Shown here: positions 1 to 9,063 of the stretch, in pieces
Layout of the letters: each line of letters opens with the position of its first letter
Position numbering within the stretch: the first letter of the stretch is position 1
Assembly (NCBI RefSeq): GCF_009909155.2
Contig: NZ_JAAAPM020000012.1
Coordinates: forward strand, 1-64,000
DNA length: 64,000 nt
Direction of reading: 5' to 3'
Source of the DNA: Flavobacterium undicola
Lineage (GTDB): Bacteria; Bacteroidota; Bacteroidia; Flavobacteriales; Flavobacteriaceae
The notes under the pieces: generated by a model
What the model was told of the DNA's origin: nothing
Databases searched by the model: none
What the model saw: the letters and a program-made list of their open reading frames with translations, nothing else
Position numbers and translations under genes: made by a program

Positions 1-95
1 TAAGCTTTGCAAGCTTCATCATTTGGCAATTCTTTTATAAAGTTTAGTATGCTTTGTCCTTCAAATACTTCCATAACGACTGTTTTTAAAGACAT
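1..95 (-). CDS. IS1595-like transposase, N-terminal fragment (cut by window edge)
   Basis: Reading the minus strand from the ATG at 95 gives about 31 residues without a stop, including the phrase EVFEGQSILNFIKELPND followed by EACKA. This is close to what I know of the N-terminus of IS1595/ISXO2-like transposases of Bacteroidota, which runs into a CxxC zinc ribbon and then a DDE-type domain; those parts would lie left of the window. An internal ATG at 74 is an alternative start. No terminal inverted repeat can be confirmed from the visible sequence. The identification rests on a short stretch and is moderate. Confidence 0.5.
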   Translation of the reverse strand, partial: MSLKTVVMEVFEGQSILNFIKELPNDEACKA

Positions 96-137
96 AAAAA
101 TACAGAAACTAAATGACTAACTCAATTCTTTTATTTT

Positions 138-195
138 GCCACAGATTAAAAAGATTAGCACAAATTAATCTGTTTAAATCTGTGTAATCCGTGGC
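138..195. repeat. Intergenic hairpin repeat (CACAGATT type)
   Basis: Imperfect inverted repeat: the left arm GCCACAGATTA matches the complement of the right arm TAATCCGTGGC at 10 of 11 positions, and the inner parts are also complementary. A related unit is at 31886-31998. It looks like a dispersed flavobacterial intergenic repeat rather than a terminator, because no T-run follows. Confidence 0.5.
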
Positions 196-240
196 TAAAA
201 AATAAAAACTAAAAGGAAAATGCAGTTTTAATTGTTTGTT

Positions 241-762
241 TTACCACAATTCGGCTACTTCATTTTTGATAAAAGCTAAAGCAGTATTACTTGGTGATGT
301 TTTATCAAATAACTCAGTTATAACAAGAGTTCTTAATTCATCAGCATTGGTTACTTTTTCATTTTTAGCTGCTGTGCGAATCGTTTGTATGATTGTATTT
401 TTGGCAGTTAAAATAATAGCCCAACACTTATCTGAAACATAAATTTGCTGCGCAATATTGTGTTCAAATTCCTGTTCGATTTGAGCAATTACATAATTCT
501 CATAATCGTTTTTATCATTAGAAATAGGATTGATACGTACCATTAATTGCGAAGGATTAATGCGCTCCATCAACAAAGCCATTCTTTCGTAGGCTTGCAA
601 TCTTAAAGGCAAAGCAATTTTTTGATTGTCTTTTTGCAGCAACCAACGTCGGGTGTTTTGTTGGTCTTTAAAATGGGAATTGAATAAAAAATAGGCAACT
701 CCGCCTGTTATTAATGAAGGAATTGTATAAGCTAGAATTTCTATGATTTTTGTTGAATCCAT
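241..762 (-). CDS. Conserved membrane-anchored hypothetical protein
   Basis: 173 residues from the ATG at 762; an upstream TTG at 786 would add eight residues and is less likely. One hydrophobic segment near the N-terminus (about residues 6-27, including TIPSLITGGVAYFLF) suggests a membrane anchor, followed by a basic stretch and a soluble, helix-rich domain with the phrase LPLRLQAYERMALLMERI. I recognise this as a family kept in many Flavobacteriaceae, but no function is known to me. It stands alone between repeat-rich spacers and is transcribed away from the helicase gene. Confidence 0.7.
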   Translation of the reverse strand: MDSTKIIEILAYTIPSLITGGVAYFLFNSHFKDQQNTRRWLLQKDNQKIALPLRLQAYERMALLMERINPSQLMVRINPISNDKNDYENYVIAQIEQEFEHNIAQQIYVSDKCWAIILTAKNTIIQTIRTAAKNEKVTNADELRTLVITELFDKTSPSNTALAFIKNEVAELW

Positions 763-820
763 TTTGGTGTAAAATTTTGAAAACAAAAATATACTTTTTG
801 TGTGTATGTAAAAAACTATT

Positions 821-950
821 ACGCAAAGATTCGCTAAGAAACACAGAGAGACACAAAGGATTTTAAGCTTTTTCTTTGTGAAACTTTGCGTATACTCTTT
901 GCGAATCTTTGCATTATATTTTTCAAGCTTTTTTAGCGAATCTCTGTGAA
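821..950. repeat. Intergenic inverted repeat (GCAAAGATTCGC type)
   Basis: The stretch ACGCAAAGATTCGC near 821 has its complement GCGAATCTTTGC at 901-912, and a second complement pair (AGATTCGCTAA with TTAGCGAATCT, about 829 and 933) overlaps it. The phrases ACACAGAG, ACACAAAG and CTTTGTG also recur. It lies in the 270-bp spacer upstream of the helicase gene and resembles multicopy flavobacterial intergenic repeats. Confidence 0.45.
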
Positions 951-1033
951 ATAAATCAATATAGTACTCTTTTTAAATCTGAGTCTATATTTAATTCTTA
1001 AATACTTATTTTTGCATAAATAGACAAAATACA

Positions 1034-3367
1034 ATGCAACAATATATATCCCAACTTAACGAAGCACAGCGCGAACCCGTATTACAAAAAGACGGGCCCA
1101 TGATTATTATTGCCGGTGCCGGTTCCGGAAAAACACGTGTACTGACTATTAGAATTGCCTATTTGATGCATCAGGGAGTTGATGCTTTTAATATTTTGTC
1201 GCTTACGTTTACCAATAAAGCGGCGCGTGAGATGAAAATCCGTATCTCGGATATTGTGGGCGCTAGCGAGGCTAAAAACCTTTGGATGGGAACTTTTCAC
1301 TCTATTTTTGCTAGAATTTTACGTTCGGAAGCAGATAAATTAGGGTATCCTTCGAATTTTACTATTTATGATTCTCAGGATTCGCTGCGTGCCATTTCGG
1401 GAATTATCAAAGAAATGCAATTGGATAGAGATGTTTATAAACCAAAACAAATCTTAAGCCGAATTTCGACTTTTAAAAATAGTCTGATTACGGTAAAAGC
1501 CTATTTTAATGATCCTGATTTACAGGAAGCCGATGCGATGTCTAAGAAACCTCGAATGGGCGAAATTTACCAAAATTATGTAGATCGTTGTTTCAAATCG
1601 GGAGCGATGGATTTTGATGATTTGTTGTTAAAAACGAATGAATTACTGACTCGTTTTCCGGAGGTTTTGGCTAAATACCAAAATCGTTTCCGTTATATTT
1701 TGGTTGATGAGTACCAGGATACCAATCATTCTCAATATTTGATTGTTCGCGCTTTATCGGATAAATTCCAGAATATTTGTGTGGTAGGTGATGATGCGCA
1801 GAGTATATATGCTTTTCGTGGCGCCAACATCAATAATATCTTAAACTTCCAAAAAGATTATCAAGGCGTAAAAACCTTTCGATTAGAACAAAATTACCGT
1901 TCGTCCCGAAATATTGTTGAAGCGGCAAATACTATTATTGATAAGAATAAAACAAAATTAGATAAGGTGGTTTGGACTGCCAATGAGTTTGGCCCAAAGA
2001 TAAAAGTGCATCGTAGTTTGACCGATGCCGAAGAAGGACGATTTGTTGCCAGTACCATTTTCGAACAAAAAATGCAAAACCAAATGACCAATGGCCAATT
2101 TGCTATTTTGTATCGAACCAATGCGCAATCACGCGCTATGGAGGATGCATTAAGAAAAAGAGATATTCCGTATCGAATTTATGGAGGTTTGTCTTTTTAC
2201 CAAAGAAAAGAAATAAAGGACGTTTTGTGCTATTTGCGATTGGTTATCAATCCAAAGGATGAGGAAGCCTTAATGCGTGTTATTAATTATCCAGCACGTG
2301 GAATAGGGGATACTACTGTCGAAAAACTGACTGTGGCCGCTAATCATTACAAAAGATCGATATTTGAGGTGATGCAGAATATTGATCGTATCGATTTGAA
2401 ACTGAATTCGGGAACCAAACAGAAATTGCAGGATTTTGTTACGATGATTCAGAGTTTTCAGGTGATTAACGAAAATCAAGATGCTTTTTATATTACCGAT
2501 CATGTTTCTAAAAAAACAGGATTGGTTCAGGAATTGAAAAAAGATGCCACCCCCGAAGGAATGGCAAAAATCCAGAATATAGAGGAATTATTAAACGGTA
2601 TTAAAGATTTTACCGAAGGTCAAAGAGAAATTGATGGCGCTCGTGGAGCATTATCTGAGTTTATGGAAGATGTAGCTTTGGCAACTGATTTGGATAAGGA
2701 TACCAGCGATGAAGATCGTGTGGCTTTGATGACGATTCACTTGGCAAAAGGATTGGAATTTCCTCATGTTTTTGTGGTGGGAATGGAGGAAGATTTGTTT
2801 CCGTCGGCAATGAGTATGAGTACCCGTTCGGAATTAGAGGAAGAACGTCGTTTATTTTATGTGGCTTTAACAAGAGCGGAACATCAGGCGTATTTAACAT
2901 ATGCACAATCGCGTTACCGTTGGGGAAAATTAACAGATAGTGAACCTTCGCGTTTTATTGAAGAAATTGATGCACAATTTTTAGAATATCTAACGCCTGC
3001 CGAAAGCAATTATCGTTTTAAACCCATGATTGATAAGGATGTTTTTGGCGATGTAGACAAGTCTAAATTACGCTTAGCTAAACCTTCGAATGCTACGCCA
3101 CCAAAATACATTACAAATAATCAGCCCAAACCTGAGTCAGTTGTTAGAAAACTAAAACCAGTTTCGACTAATGCGCCTTCAGGAGCAGCGAACTTATTTG
3201 ATAATAAATTGACCGCAGGAAATATTGTGATGCACGAGCGTTTTGGTCGTGGCCAAGTAATAAATTTAGAAGGTGTTGGTGCCGATAAAAAAGCAGAAAT
3301 CAAATTTGAAGTTGGAGGAATCAAGAAATTGTTATTGCGATTTGCTAAATTGGATGTGATTGGGTGA
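1034..3367 (+). CDS. uvrD: ATP-dependent 3'-5' DNA helicase, UvrD/PcrA family
   Basis: 777 residues, the usual length for UvrD/PcrA. All superfamily 1A motifs are visible: Walker A AGAGSGKT (27-34), motif Ia LTFTNKAAREM, Walker B DEYQDT (225-230), motif III GDDAQSIYAFRGA, motif IV LEQNYRS, motif V MTIHLAKGLEF and motif VI YVALTRA. The last 50 residues (GNIVMHERFGRGQVI to the end) match the Tudor-like C-terminal domain that ties PcrA/UvrD to RNA polymerase. The enzyme unwinds DNA in nucleotide excision and mismatch repair and clears stalled replication or transcription complexes. The start is the first ATG after a possible TATTTTTG -7 element. An HEPN-type gene begins 2 bp after its stop. Confidence 0.93.
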   Translation: MQQYISQLNEAQREPVLQKDGPMIIIAGAGSGKTRVLTIRIAYLMHQGVDAFNILSLTFTNKAAREMKIRISDIVGASEAKNLWMGTFHSIFARILRSEADKLGYPSNFTIYDSQDSLRAISGIIKEMQLDRDVYKPKQILSRISTFKNSLITVKAYFNDPDLQEADAMSKKPRMGEIYQNYVDRCFKSGAMDFDDLLLKTNELLTRFPEVLAKYQNRFRYILVDEYQDTNHSQYLIVRALSDKFQNICVVGDDAQSIYAFRGANINNILNFQKDYQGVKTFRLEQNYRSSRNIVEAANTIIDKNKTKLDKVVWTANEFGPKIKVHRSLTDAEEGRFVASTIFEQKMQNQMTNGQFAILYRTNAQSRAMEDALRKRDIPYRIYGGLSFYQRKEIKDVLCYLRLVINPKDEEALMRVINYPARGIGDTTVEKLTVAANHYKRSIFEVMQNIDRIDLKLNSGTKQKLQDFVTMIQSFQVINENQDAFYITDHVSKKTGLVQELKKDATPEGMAKIQNIEELLNGIKDFTEGQREIDGARGALSEFMEDVALATDLDKDTSDEDRVALMTIHLAKGLEFPHVFVVGMEEDLFPSAMSMSTRSELEEERRLFYVALTRAEHQAYLTYAQSRYRWGKLTDSEPSRFIEEIDAQFLEYLTPAESNYRFKPMIDKDVFGDVDKSKLRLAKPSNATPPKYITNNQPKPESVVRKLKPVSTNAPSGAANLFDNKLTAGNIVMHERFGRGQVINLEGVGADKKAEIKFEVGGIKKLLLRFAKLDVIG

Positions 3368-3368
3368 G

Positions 3369-4778
3369 ATGAAAAAATCAATTAAAAAAATATGTCGATT
3401 TCTGGATTCGGAAAAAGAGTTTGATTGTTGTTTTGAAGAGACTAATAATGGTAAAGAAATAATTCTTGAAGTTTATAATTCAGGTAATCAAGATTATGAA
3501 TTTCAATCATATTATGAAATAATTCATATTGAAGAGTATGGAACTTATTTTACTTTTTTTGGATGTCAATATTATGAGAAATCAAATAATATTTTTTATA
3601 AAATAGAAGGCTTTTTTAAAGATGTTTTGATAATTAATTTAGATGATATAAAAGTTAAAACTTATTCAATTCGATTGCCAAAGTATTTAAATCAAATTTT
3701 TGAATCTAAATCATTCATTGTAGATGATTTGAATTATTCTTATAAAGATTTATACAGTATAAATTAAAATCTTTCTATCCAATATAAATCATCTATAGAA
3801 GAATCGATAATAGGAAATTATTCAGTAACTTATGATCTACTTATTACTTTAAAATTTACTTATGATAAAGAAGTTGAACTGGAAGTTGTCTATAATGATT
3901 TAAATATATTAAAGCAGTTTTTCGATTTTAATTCTGGAATTTCAAATAGCATAATCCCTTATTCTTTAAAAATTCAAAAGACTGAAGAATTAAAAGTTTC
4001 AAGAAGAATTTCGAATTTTTCTGAAGAACAATGTTATTTATATTTATCACAATTTAATAGTAGATTCTTTATTAATGTTATTGATGATGAAAAAGAAATA
4101 TCTAAACATAACCTCAAATCGTTTTTTAAATCGAGACAGGACAAAAGGGAGGATATTTTTAGAATTATAAAAAAATGGTATGAAAATGAAAAATATAGTG
4201 TTATTTATCAATACTATATTGATTGTAATGATTGGTTACAAGATAGTAATCGATTAATATCAAATGTAATGTTTAATAATAAATTTTTGAATGTTATTCA
4301 AGCATTAGAAAATTATCACAGAATAACATTTGGTGATGAAACTAATAATAGTGATTATGAAATAGATTTTAGTAAAAAATTAAATTATTTAAATCTGATT
4401 TTAAAAAAGGAAAATAATGATGAATTAAAAAAATGGATTTGTAAGAAATTAAAAGGGGTAAACAAGGGAAAAAGAGATTTTACATTATCAGAGAGACTCG
4501 ATAAAATTAAAGATTCTTGTGATTTAATGAAAGACATAAATATTGTAGATTTTTCAATTAATTCCAAAAATAAGAGGGATAGCTTATCACATGGAAATAT
4601 TAATGAGGTTTTTCAGGGTAGGGAATTAGATATGTATTATAATTATTCATTGTTGTTATTATTATCTTCTATTTTTAAAACGTTAGATATTAAAGAAGAT
4701 AAATTGGAATATTTATTCCAAAATAACTTTCAAATTTTGTCTAAAAAAAATGTAATTAAAGGAAATTTAAATCAATAA
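3369..4778 (+). pseudogene. ApeA-like HEPN defence protein, interrupted by one in-frame TAA
   Basis: From the ATG at 3369 to the stop at 4776-4778 one reading frame is open for 470 codons except for a single TAA at 3765-3767 (codon 133). Without a readthrough or reinitiation event the product is split into a 132-residue N-terminal piece and a C-terminal piece whose first good ATG is at 4269 (169 residues). The C-terminal part holds the phrase NVIQALENYHRITF and, at 4575-4592, RDSLSHG, the R-x4-H signature of HEPN RNases. The layout (beta-rich N-terminus, C-terminal HEPN) resembles ApeA anti-phage proteins. The gene is clearly more AT-rich than uvrD and tsaC, which it is wedged between, with 2 bp on both sides, a sign of acquisition. 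The mutation may be natural decay or a sequencing error. Confidence 0.68.
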
Positions 4779-4780
4779 AA

Positions 4781-5401
4781 ATGGCAGAATTTATAAAAAT
4801 ATACGAAGACAAACCCTCTGAAGCAGCTATTGCTAAAGTGGTTAAGGTTTTAAGAGATGGTGGTTTGGTAATTTATCCTACGGACACTGTTTACGGTTTG
4901 GGTTGCGATATTACCAATTCAAGAGCTTTAGAACGCATTGCGAAAATTAAGGGAGTAAAGCTTGATAAAGCTAAATTCTCGTTCATTTGTCATGACTTGA
5001 GTAACCTATCCGATTATGTGAAGCAAATTGATACCGCTACTTTTAAAATTTTAAAGAGAGCCTTGCCAGGACCTTATACCTTTATTTTGCCGGGAAATAA
5101 TAATTTGCCAAAAGAATTCAAAAAGAAAACTACGGTGGGTATTCGTGTACCTGAAAATAATATTACTCTAGAAATTGTAAGACAACTTGGGAATCCAATT
5201 GTTACAACTTCTATTCGCGACGAGGATGATGTAGTAGAATATACTACTGATCCAGAACTTATTTTCGAAAAATGGCAAAATTTAGTAGATATGGTTATCG
5301 ATGGTGGTTATGGTGATAATGTGGCTTCTACTATTATTGATTTATCAGGACATGAAGCGGTTATAGTCAGGGAAGGAAAGGGAGATATTGATATTTTGTA
5401 A
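4781..5401 (+). CDS. tsaC: L-threonylcarbamoyladenylate synthase (TsaC/YrdC/Sua5 family)
   Basis: 206 residues, the length of a single YrdC domain without the extra Sua5 C-terminal domain. It condenses threonine, bicarbonate and ATP to threonylcarbamoyl-AMP, the first step of the t6A37 modification of ANN-decoding tRNAs. Seen in the sequence: IYPTDTVYGLGCD (substrate pocket), KR-type nucleotide-binding lysines around FKILKRALPGPYTF, VGIRVPEN and the late ASTIIDLS motif of the family. It starts 2 bp after the HEPN reading frame and is followed by a hairpin terminator at 5432-5480. Confidence 0.9.
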   Translation: MAEFIKIYEDKPSEAAIAKVVKVLRDGGLVIYPTDTVYGLGCDITNSRALERIAKIKGVKLDKAKFSFICHDLSNLSDYVKQIDTATFKILKRALPGPYTFILPGNNNLPKEFKKKTTVGIRVPENNITLEIVRQLGNPIVTTSIRDEDDVVEYTTDPELIFEKWQNLVDMVIDGGYGDNVASTIIDLSGHEAVIVREGKGDIDIL

Positions 5402-5431
5402 GAATAAGTCTTAGATTGTTTAGGATAATAG

Positions 5432-5480
5432 AAAATGGTTTGGTTAATTAGCATATAATTTAGCCAAACCATTTTTTATT
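5432..5480 (+). terminator. Terminator-like hairpin directly before a start codon
   Basis: AAAATGGTTTGG pairs with CCAAACCATTTT across a 20-nt loop and is followed by a T-rich run (TTTTTTATTTT). It fits a rho-independent terminator for tsaC, but its T-run ends only 2-3 bases before the ATG at 5483, so it would also sit in the leader of the next gene if that is read from upstream. Confidence 0.6.
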
Positions 5481-5482
5481 TT

Positions 5483-6520
5483 ATGAAAAACTTTTGTTTC
5501 TTTATATTCTTATTTCCTTTCTTTACTTTATTCTCTCAAAATGTTTTAAAAGGAAAAATTTTAGACAAAGATAATATTCCGCTAGATGGTGTAAATATTT
5601 ATATTGACGGAACTACATTTTCAACTATTTCGGATACAAACGGAAATTTTGCTATTAAGTACGAACCTAAAGCTAATACTATTTTAGTAATTAGCTCGAT
5701 GGGATATCAAACCCAATACCTTTCAGGTCTGGACGCTACTAAATTATTGAATGTTAGTATGTTGGTTTCGAAAAACGAACTTAAAGAAGTTGTGATTACC
5801 ACAAATGAATTATTTAGCAGAGAGCAGAAATTAAAACTATTTAGAGACTATTTTTTAGGTAAAACAAATAATGCAAAATCGACCATCATAAAAAACGAAT
5901 CAGATCTTCGTTTTAAATATGACAAAGAGAAATTAATTTTTACCGCTTCATCAGATAAACCTTTGACGATTGTAAATGCTTCTTTAGGATATAAAATTGA
6001 TTTTGAATTACTAGCTTTTGAAGTTGCTTTTGATAAATTAAGCATTAATTCTAATCATGTTATAAGAAACTTTTATGAAGGCGTAAGCAGTTTTGAAGAT
6101 ATTGATAATTCAGTCGCTGTTCAGGAACGAAGAGAAAAAACGTATCAGGGATCTCAAATTCAGTTTTTTAGAAATTTTGCTAAAAAAGATTGGGGAAAAA
6201 ATAAATTTTTATTGCTTTATGGCGATGAAAGTATCGATCCACTTAAAAGTTTTAGAATTATTGAAGAAAAAGATTTTGTAAAAGTTGAAATTTTACCACA
6301 ACCAAAAGGCGAAATTCAAAATGAAGATCTTAAAGATATCATAGCATTTTACAATATAGCCTTTGATAGAAACGAAAAATCCAGGGTTACTTTTCTAACG
6401 GATAGTTTTTACATTTATAAGTACGGAAATAATTCTAATATTGAAAGTATATTATTTTCAGGTAAAATTTCGGAAAAGAAAGTAGGCGATATGTTACCGC
6501 TTAACTATGGTATAAAGTAA
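5483..6520 (+). CDS. Secreted protein with CarboxypepD_reg-like domain
   Basis: 345 residues. A hydrophobic signal peptide (about residues 1-19, ending LFSQ) is followed by the beta-sandwich repeat typical of carboxypeptidase-regulatory-like domains, with LKGKILDKDNIPLDGVNIYI, the DTNGNF turn and SSMGYQ. In Bacteroidota this domain begins many outer-membrane or cell-surface proteins. The remaining 230 residues have no motif I recognise and no TonB-dependent barrel, so the role is unknown; a periplasmic or surface location is inferred from the signal peptide. It ends against a strong convergent terminator. Confidence 0.75.
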   Translation: MKNFCFFIFLFPFFTLFSQNVLKGKILDKDNIPLDGVNIYIDGTTFSTISDTNGNFAIKYEPKANTILVISSMGYQTQYLSGLDATKLLNVSMLVSKNELKEVVITTNELFSREQKLKLFRDYFLGKTNNAKSTIIKNESDLRFKYDKEKLIFTASSDKPLTIVNASLGYKIDFELLAFEVAFDKLSINSNHVIRNFYEGVSSFEDIDNSVAVQERREKTYQGSQIQFFRNFAKKDWGKNKFLLLYGDESIDPLKSFRIIEEKDFVKVEILPQPKGEIQNEDLKDIIAFYNIAFDRNEKSRVTFLTDSFYIYKYGNNSNIESILFSGKISEKKVGDMLPLNYGIK

Positions 6521-6531
6521 ATTTTTATGTT

Positions 6532-6567
6532 AAAAAAAAACGTCCCGAATTTTTCGGGACGTTTTTA
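6532..6567. terminator. Bidirectional rho-independent terminator
   Basis: The stem CGTCCCGA/TCGGGACG (6541-6561) is flanked by an A-run on the left and a T-run on the right, between two convergent genes. It can end transcription from either side. Confidence 0.88.
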
Positions 6568-6614
6568 TTATTATAAGGCAACTGAACACTAAAAACTGTT
6601 CACTGACCACTGTC

Positions 6615-7445
6615 TTATTTTTGTTTTTTCATCTCTTTTTCAACCATATCATAGAATTGGTCAATTTTAGGTAAAACAACGATACGAGTTCTTCTATTTC
6701 TAGCTCTGTTTTCAGCTGAACTGTTGTCAACTAAAGGTATGTAAGAACTTCTACCTGCAGCGATTAATTGCTCTGGTTTAACTCCTAATTCATTAGTTAA
6801 TACACGAACAATTGAAGTTGAACGTTTTACACTTAAATCCCAGTTGTCTAATAAGATATTGTTTCCTATATAAGGTACATTATCTGTATGTCCTTCTACC
6901 ATACATTCAAAATCAGGTTTGTCGTTTACCACTTTAGCTACTTTAGCTAAAACCGCTTTTGCTTTATCAGTTACATTATAGCTTCCGGATTTAAATAATA
7001 ATTTGTCAGCGATAGAAATAAACACTACTCCTTTTTCAACATTAATTTCGATATCTGGGTCATTTAAACCAACAGCACTTTTTAAACTGGTAACAACAGC
7101 TAGTGTAACACTGTCTTTCTTAGTTAATGCATCTTGCATTCTGCTAATTTTTAAGTCTTTTTCTTTGATAGATTCTAAAGCTTTTTCAATGTTTTCAGCA
7201 CCTTTTGTGGTTAAAATTGTCATTTCCTTAGAAGTATTGATCAATGTTTGATTGTGCTCTTTCAAACCTTCAACTCTGGCTGATAATCCTGCTTTTTCTT
7301 CAAGACAAGCATTTAATTTAACAGTAGCCGTATTTAATAAATCTTGAGTTTCTTTGTTTTTGGCTTCTAATGCAGTGTATTTCTTTTTAGATACACATGA
7401 AGTTAAAAGAGCTAGTACCGAAAGGGCAATTACAACTTTTTTCAT
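6615..7445 (-). CDS. OmpA-family peptidoglycan-binding lipoprotein
   Basis: 276 residues. The lipoprotein signal ends in the lipobox LLTSC with Cys17. Residues 22-110 form an alpha-helical, probably coiled-coil region (KKYTALEAKNKE, SRMQDALTKKD). The C-terminal OmpA domain (about 130-265) contains VEGHTDNVPY, LSVKRSTSIVRVL and RARNRRTRIVVLP, the residues that hold meso-diaminopimelate in the cell wall. The protein probably links the outer membrane to peptidoglycan; it resembles Pal/MotB-type domains, not a beta-barrel OmpA. It is a single gene with its own terminator. Confidence 0.88.
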   Translation of the reverse strand: MKKVVIALSVLALLTSCVSKKKYTALEAKNKETQDLLNTATVKLNACLEEKAGLSARVEGLKEHNQTLINTSKEMTILTTKGAENIEKALESIKEKDLKISRMQDALTKKDSVTLAVVTSLKSAVGLNDPDIEINVEKGVVFISIADKLLFKSGSYNVTDKAKAVLAKVAKVVNDKPDFECMVEGHTDNVPYIGNNILLDNWDLSVKRSTSIVRVLTNELGVKPEQLIAAGRSSYIPLVDNSSAENRARNRRTRIVVLPKIDQFYDMVEKEMKKQK

Positions 7446-7520
7446 ATATTTTATTAGTTTTTGAGTTTTTACAAATTTAGTTTTTAATGTTTAGAATGTA
7501 AATATAAATTAATGTTAAAA

Positions 7521-8510
7521 TTATTTTACAAAGATCTTGCCATTCTTCACATAGTAATCAATAACGATGCTTTTCAGTGTATAGTATTGTTTTGATTGAA
7601 AATTGTCTCTTTTTTTATAAGTTTTTGAAAATAAGGAATAAAAGGAAAAATGTGCTTTCAAAATGGCCCAACAATGACTAAATTTTCCTTGTGAAATAAA
7701 ATGAACTCCGGCTATTCCATCTAACAGCATTCGAACAATTAAGACTGAAAACAAACTTTCTTTGGGTAAATTTTTGACCAGCATTAATAATGAATTTCGA
7801 AAATTCAGAAAAGTTTTTTTTGGATTTCCTTGCTTCAAAGTAGCACCACCAACATGATAAACGACCGAATTTGGGTTGTATTTAATCTGATGTCCTTTGT
7901 TTTTGACACGCCAGCATAAATCAATTTCTTCCTGATGTGCAAAAAAATCATCATCAAAACCTTTTAAGTCATGGTATACTTTGCTTCGAATAAAAAAACA
8001 AGCTCCCGAAGCCCAAGTAATTTCACGAGCATCATTATATTGTCCGTTATCTTTTTCAATAGTTTCAAAAATGCGACCACGACAATAAGGATAACCGTAT
8101 TGGTCTATGAAACCACCGGCAGCTCCCGCATATTCAAAATATTCTTTGTTTTTAAAATCCAACAGTTTAGGCTGAATAATAGCTGTTTTAGCTTCGTTTT
8201 CGAAAGTTTCTAAAATAGGTTTTAACCAATTTTCAGTTACTTCAATATCCGAATTTACCAATGCATAAATTTCGGCATCAATATGTTGTAAAGCTTCGTT
8301 ATAGCCTTTGGCAAAACCATAATTCCCTGTGTTTTTTACAATTTTCACAGTTGGAAAATGTTCTTCAACAAAGGAAATAGAATCATCGGTTGAAGCATTG
8401 TCGGCAACATATATACTAGCTTCAGGCGAATATTGAACGACAGAAGGTAAAAATTGTTCTAATAATTGGATTCCATTCCAATTGAGGATAACAACGGCTA
8501 TTTTTTTCAA
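7521..8510 (-). CDS. Glycosyltransferase family 2
   Basis: 329 residues, GT-A fold. Seen: the N-terminal strand AVVILNWNG, the nucleotide-binding DNASTDDS, the metal-binding NSDIEV in the DxD position, GACFFIRS, and the acceptor-side FFAHQEEIDLCWR. It belongs to the rhamnosyltransferase-like GT2 group that extends surface polysaccharides. The start is a TTG at 8510: the family N-terminus begins exactly there and an in-frame stop lies 12 bases upstream, so no ATG is available. The gene follows, in the same direction, a small nuclease-fold gene. Confidence 0.88.
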   Translation of the reverse strand: MKKIAVVILNWNGIQLLEQFLPSVVQYSPEASIYVADNASTDDSISFVEEHFPTVKIVKNTGNYGFAKGYNEALQHIDAEIYALVNSDIEVTENWLKPILETFENEAKTAIIQPKLLDFKNKEYFEYAGAAGGFIDQYGYPYCRGRIFETIEKDNGQYNDAREITWASGACFFIRSKVYHDLKGFDDDFFAHQEEIDLCWRVKNKGHQIKYNPNSVVYHVGGATLKQGNPKKTFLNFRNSLLMLVKNLPKESLFSVLIVRMLLDGIAGVHFISQGKFSHCWAILKAHFSFYSLFSKTYKKRDNFQSKQYYTLKSIVIDYYVKNGKIFVK

Positions 8511-8528
8511 TGTATTTTATTTGTTTTC

Positions 8529-8972
8529 TTAGTTATAATCGGGAAGTTCAGCTAGAAATTGGTATTTTTCATTCTCATAATCCATTTGGCAAAAATAATG
8601 ATTCAATCCATTGCTTACCATCAAAAAACTAGATTTCATCGTCATATTGTAGCGTGCAATTTGGTCAAAAGTCCCTTGGGTGATTTTTACTTCGGGTGCT
8701 TTGCATTCGACTAAAATATGGATAGAGCCATCAGTATTAAACACGACTACATCGTATCTTTTTCTTAATCCGTTGACCAATAATACTTTTTCAACGTTAA
8801 TCAAGGATTTTGGATATTTTTTTTCTTCCAATAAAAACCGAACCACATGCTGACGAACCCATTCTTCAGGTGTGAGAATGATAAATTTTTTCCTGATTTC
8901 ATCAAAAATAGCCGTTTTATTTTCGCTATTTTTGAAACGAAAAGTATAAGCTTGAAAATTGAGTTTTTGCAT
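8529..8972 (-). CDS. HsdR_N-like PD-(D/E)xK nuclease-fold protein
   Basis: 147 residues from the ATG at 8972 (a longer frame exists upstream but would overlap the repeat and the holA promoter region). The core RYDVVVFNTDG followed by IHILVECKAPEV fits the D...ExK active site of restriction-type nucleases and matches the type I restriction enzyme R-subunit N-terminal family. It occurs as a stand-alone gene in many Flavobacteriaceae, with no hsdM or hsdS nearby here. The function is unknown; a DNA-processing or repair role is an inference. It diverges from holA. Confidence 0.78.
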   Translation of the reverse strand: MQKLNFQAYTFRFKNSENKTAIFDEIRKKFIILTPEEWVRQHVVRFLLEEKKYPKSLINVEKVLLVNGLRKRYDVVVFNTDGSIHILVECKAPEVKITQGTFDQIARYNMTMKSSFLMVSNGLNHYFCQMDYENEKYQFLAELPDYN

Positions 8973-8991
8973 GGAGCAAAAATAGTTATTT

Positions 8992-9058
8992 TGTTTATAG
9001 TTTATGGTTTGTTGTTTCGCAAATAAACCATAAACCATAAACTCCAAACTATAAACCA
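8992..9058. repeat. Inverted repeat in the divergent nuclease/holA promoter region
   Basis: GTTTATAGTTTATGGTTT on the left is complementary to AAACCATAAACT plus AAACTATAAAC on the right, giving a long AT-rich hairpin, with a duplicated AACCATAA unit. It fills the whole spacer between two divergent genes. Confidence 0.5.
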
Positions 9059-9063
9059 AAAGA

